Source: JAWWPY01 sp036394075 (lineage in GTDB: Bacteria > Actinomycetota > Actinomycetes > Streptosporangiales > Streptosporangiaceae). Taken from it: a stretch of 15,911 nucleotides of DNA. Where the stretch lies: positions 1 through 15,911 of the forward strand of contig DASWFT010000651.1 of NCBI GenBank assembly GCA_036394075.1, given 5' to 3'. The notes below the pieces were generated by a model. It was not told the origin of the DNA. It saw only the letters and a list, made by a program, of their open reading frames with translations, and made no database searches. Shown piece by piece: positions 14,101 to 15,911 of the stretch. Within the stretch, counting starts at the first letter, position 1; every line of letters begins with the position of its first letter. The translations under genes were made by a program, and so were the position numbers.

Positions 14101-15199
14101 CCTGCTCCAGACCGGCCTGAGCACGCGCGGTCCCCGCGCTGCGCCGGGTTAGCTCCGCGGTGGCCTCGGCAGCCGTCCGCTCGTTGGTGCGGACGAGCCG
14201 TTCAAGGTCGGCGAGTTGCCCGACCGCCTGGTAGGCGCTGGTGGACTTCAGCTGGTCGAGCCGGGCGCGCAGCCCGGCGAGAGCGTTCTCCGCCGCCTCC
14301 CGGCGGGCCTGCGCCTCCACCTGCCCGGTTTCAGCGCCCGCCAGCGCCGTGATGTCGTGGCTGAGTTCGGTGCGCCGCTGCGCGCTGGCCTCGCGGCGGC
14401 GGGTGAGGGCATCGGCGGCCGACCGGGCGTGGGTGCGCAGATAGGTGGTGTAGGAGGCGAGGAATGTGCGAGTAGCCTCGTCGGCGGCGGTCAGCCCCTC
14501 CAGCGTGGTGGCGACCGTCTCCATGTCGTCGAACGAGCGGGCAGCCTCGGTGATCAGGTCGTCGTCGACCGGCCGCAGCCCGTCGGTGAGCGTGTCCGAC
14601 AACTTCACCGGGTCGAGGTTCTTGGCCAGCTGCGGCCGCCGCAGCGTCAGGATCAGGGTGAGCAGCTGTTCGTAGCGTTCCCGGCCGAGGCCGAACAGCC
14701 GCTGATCCAGGGCGGCCCGGTAGTCAGTAGGAGAGGCGTGCAGGCTCGACTCCCCGATCTCCTCGGCGAGCTGCTTCCTGGTCATGGGCCGGTCGTCGCC
14801 GGTGATGAGCGAGAAGTCCGCACCGACCCGTCCCTCGGCGACGAAATGCCAGCGGACCGGGGTGTCGCGGTGCTTCTGGACATGCAGGCCGATGCCGATG
14901 GTGACGGCCTCACCGGTGTCGCGGTGCCGCAGCTCCAGCCATACGTAGCCGACCGCGTTCTCGCCACCGCGGAACAGGAGGTTGGACTTCATGGTCCGGT
15001 CCTCGGCGGCGAACGGGTTCAGCCGTTTCGGGTCGATCCGGCCGTCCAGCACGAACGGGAACAGAACCTCAAGAGCCTTGGTCTTCCCGGATCCGTTGGG
15101 ACCGCGCAGGATCAGCCAGCCACTGGCGAAGCAGAACTCCTCATCCCGGTAGTCCCACATGTTGATGATTCCGGCCCGGGTGGGTTGGAAGCGGGTCAC
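11144..15199 (-). CDS. jetC: Wadjet type II SMC-like ATPase JetC (TIGR02680)
   Basis: This is 1351 aa, close to the usual TIGR02680 length. The N-terminal ATPase half has RGPNGSGKT (Walker A, residues 33-40), followed by LRRPQLAKNLDPVKLSDTLT, typical of the family. Two long Ala/Glu/Arg coiled-coil arms (~220-565 and ~710-1090) flank a globular hinge-like domain (~570-710; LWRLVRFAGNVDD, YLVPGPPVEG). The C-terminal half has the signature LSGGEQ (1223-1228) and Walker B LLALDE (Asp1258/Glu1259), so the ATPase should be functional. In Wadjet the SMC-like motor probably extrudes DNA to sense small circular plasmids. The start is GTG 15199 with AAGGAAGG (15206-15213) 6 nt upstream; the open frame to 15757 is Arg-rich antisense noise over jetB. 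It lies in an operon with jetB and jetD. Confidence 0.95.
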   Translation of the reverse strand: MTRFQPTRAGIINMWDYRDEEFCFASGWLILRGPNGSGKTKALEVLFPFVLDGRIDPKRLNPFAAEDRTMKSNLLFRGGENAVGYVWLELRHRDTGEAVTIGIGLHVQKHRDTPVRWHFVAEGRVGADFSLITGDDRPMTRKQLAEEIGESSLHASPTDYRAALDQRLFGLGRERYEQLLTLILTLRRPQLAKNLDPVKLSDTLTDGLRPVDDDLITEAARSFDDMETVATTLEGLTAADEATRTFLASYTTYLRTHARSAADALTRRREASAQRRTELSHDITALAGAETGQVEAQARREAAENALAGLRARLDQLKSTSAYQAVGQLADLERLVRTNERTAAEATAELTRRSAGTARAQAGLEQAAAVLADLKSVVSRSAAQLADHATAAGIGWQPADAGADGFTERAGGRVTARLEAVRSVRAALQAHRTAEHARDLARLALDRALEAVTAAEQVEQSAADAVTAARADAQAALARWAADYADVLDETAMRELTEGLSVAIETFGDPDAPTVESVFAGATAAAEQSIRDEQARLRAERASTQTERQRIAEERDRIASQRDDAPPAYPGRSASRSGRDGAPLWRLVRFAGNVDDTRAAALEAALEATGMLDAWITPDGHEVTAGDDDGYLVPGPPVEGASLAGVLVPEDDTPVPAARIGAVLASIALDGEWFSSAAVIGTDGRYSHGVTAGAHHKEHAGYIGATARARRRAARIFECEAQIAGLTELLAGLDRTLDGLAAALSAFAQARASLPRSTATATALRTHSQAVGQLRSARAAADGAQSGYDESVAACTVTERALRRTSIDHAIEWDQADQVEAATRRFEATARDLTGRRREETQQRGIVADARGRLEQAADEERASAENERTARRRHTEEAAKLAALHGAVGKEATEVMAQVDATEQGIAAAQSAEHAARTAEVEVIKAVSAATERVSSGRRALDVARAEEQATARGLAPFAARELLDVLKCPPRLAWPAQEADWTGDDLPQAVVHVHEAILEVTRDLTPSETSLKISTTRLTRALEDLQAQLGAAGQDYHPEWDSADGVIVVRIADEQGPLPVGAFAERIAAARRDQQLLLTDSEQRILEDALLARLAQQIHERTVDAKDLIRAMNTEMRSRKMSSGKTVGVRWLLADQLDDEQRAVCGLLDADASRLNPDSLARMRGHFAAQIKTARARYRELPYRELLAGVLDYRRWRQFVFQMVSAEGTEEKLTRTRHSQLSGGEQSVSLHLPLFAAAHAMLNSAHPHAPRLLALDEAFAGVDDTGRSELMGLAAQFDLDLFMTGYDLWATQAAVRAAAHYDLAHSPTEHTVSALLLVWDGAQLLADQAGELSAVLGSPGTRRAITAAA

Positions 15200-15205
15200 G
15201 TGGAG

Positions 15206-15213
15206 CCTTCCTT
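15206..15213 (-). promoter_or_regulatory. Shine-Dalgarno of jetC
   Basis: AAGGAAGG with a 6-nt spacer before GTG 15199. It fixes the jetC start, which is far downstream of the first in-frame GTG/ATG. Confidence 0.7.
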
Positions 15214-15273
15214 CACGGTCATTACTCGCATTCCCGTCGCCGGCGCGCTGACGGAAAAGACATGCCGCCGGGC

Positions 15274-15911
15274 TCAGGACGTGCCCGGCGGGCTCTTGAT
15301 GTGGGCGGTGATGCTGCGGTAGCGGCCCAGCAGCGGTAGCACCAGGACGCCTCCGTCCACCCTCGCCACCAGGCCCAGCGAGGCAAGCAGGGCGACCGCC
15401 TCGGTCAGCAGGCGACCCGGGTCGGCGGCCTGTTTCTCCGCCATGCCCGCGCCGAAGTCCTCCACCAGCTTCCGCAGCTCGGTACGCAGCCATACGTCGC
15501 TGAGGAACGGGTAGGCGGCGTCGGCGGCACCGCCGCCGGGTGCACCCGATCCGGACTCGGTTCCGTCCCCGGACCCGGAGTCGTCGGTCTCCGCTAGCCA
15601 GGCCTGTTCGGCGAGCAAGTCGGCGACGCGGCCCCGGTCCGGCAGGGCAGCGTCGATCCGCCGGGCTGCGTCGGCGAGCCGTTCCGCGGCGGTGGCGGCG
15701 GGCAGCGGCTCGATCCTGGATCTGTTGCGTTGCAGGTAGCCGGCGATCCGCGCGCACAGCAGCAGTGCGGCCTGCGCGACGGTGCCGGCCGACGGGAACG
15801 CCACGTCGCTGAACCGCTGCCCGGCGTTGACCAGCGCCACGCCTTCGGCGCGCCGCTCCAGATCGAGGCCGGTGAGCCGCTCGATGTCCTCGGCAAGACT
15901 CGCCGACCGGA
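15274..15911 (-). CDS. jetB: Wadjet type II subunit JetB (DUF2398, TIGR02678), partial
   Basis: The frame is open to the right edge (RSASLAEDIERLTGLDLERR, AEGVALVNAGQRFSDVAFPS), so ~212 C-terminal codons are visible. The phrase LERRAEGVALVN followed by FPSAGTVAQAALLL, and the final VLPLLGRYRS, match the TIGR02678/DUF2398 family, the winged-helix MukE-like subunit of type II Wadjet. A Ser/Gly/Asp-rich low-complexity insert (~DDSGSGDGTESGSGAPGGG) interrupts the middle of the visible part. It is followed by a 74-bp gap and jetC. jetA (DUF2397) is expected immediately to the right, outside the window. Confidence 0.9.
   Translation of the reverse strand, partial: RSASLAEDIERLTGLDLERRAEGVALVNAGQRFSDVAFPSAGTVAQAALLLCARIAGYLQRNRSRIEPLPAATAAERLADAARRIDAALPDRGRVADLLAEQAWLAETDDSGSGDGTESGSGAPGGGAADAAYPFLSDVWLRTELRKLVEDFGAGMAEKQAADPGRLLTEAVALLASLGLVARVDGGVLVLPLLGRYRSITAHIKSPPGTS

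Noticed and set aside
12212..15322. Long + strand ORFs of 419 and 368 aa
   Set aside because: Shadows of jetC caused by high GC; low-complexity Gly/Arg/Leu composition.
1..15911. CRISPR array or tRNA/rRNA genes
   Set aside because: No regularly spaced direct repeats and no cloverleaf or rRNA-like stretches were seen on either strand.

Overview
The window is GC-rich DNA with long spurious antisense ORFs, GTG starts, TAnnnT boxes placed 6-7 nt before start codons, and a regulator carrying a DUF5753 domain. All of this fits a filamentous actinomycete; no closer placement can be read from the sequence. It looks like an accessory or defence island, with one known anti-plasmid system, several unrecognised small genes, one insertion sequence and several decaying genes.

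Left part (1-3354): the 3' end of an XRE-type regulator with a DUF5753 domain on the + strand is followed by a possible 27-codon peptide ORF. The minus strand then carries a run of poorly characterised genes. Read in transcription order (right to left) these are a 242-aa acidic/coiled-coil/aromatic-tail protein, a 203-aa Ala-rich protein with a Gly-Asp-Arg tail preceded by a 21-codon leader ORF, a 154-aa membrane-anchored protein, and a relic of a small gene. Two of these units begin with nearly the same 24-nt promoter-start module (TAGGCT, 6 nt, then the start codon).

Middle (3347-7800): a complete IS1182-family element (1893 bp) is bounded by 18-bp inverted repeats and an 8-bp direct repeat. 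To its right are a frameshifted Cys/His pseudogene containing an in-frame TAG, and a P-loop kinase-like gene whose reading frame also continues past a TAG. A divergent + strand membrane-anchored protein ends in a 13-bp-stem hairpin. Two small minus-strand genes follow, a soluble 103-aa protein and a C-terminally membrane-anchored 93-aa protein. A perfect 16-bp palindrome lies in the convergent gap at 6926-7099.

Right part (8079-15911): three consecutive minus-strand genes are the end of jetB (DUF2398/TIGR02678), jetC (TIGR02680, a 1351-aa SMC-like ATPase) and jetD (TIGR02679, DUF3323-DUF2399, Toprim nuclease). This is a type II Wadjet system, whose SMC-like complex recognises plasmid DNA that is then cleaved by the Toprim subunit; jetA should lie just beyond the right edge. 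Directly downstream on the same strand is a TPR-ADP-ribosylglycohydrolase fusion, which may be an accessory or a separate conflict gene. The main novelty candidates are this TPR-ARH neighbour, the repeated leaderless promoter module with its coupled leader ORF, and the paired in-frame amber codons.
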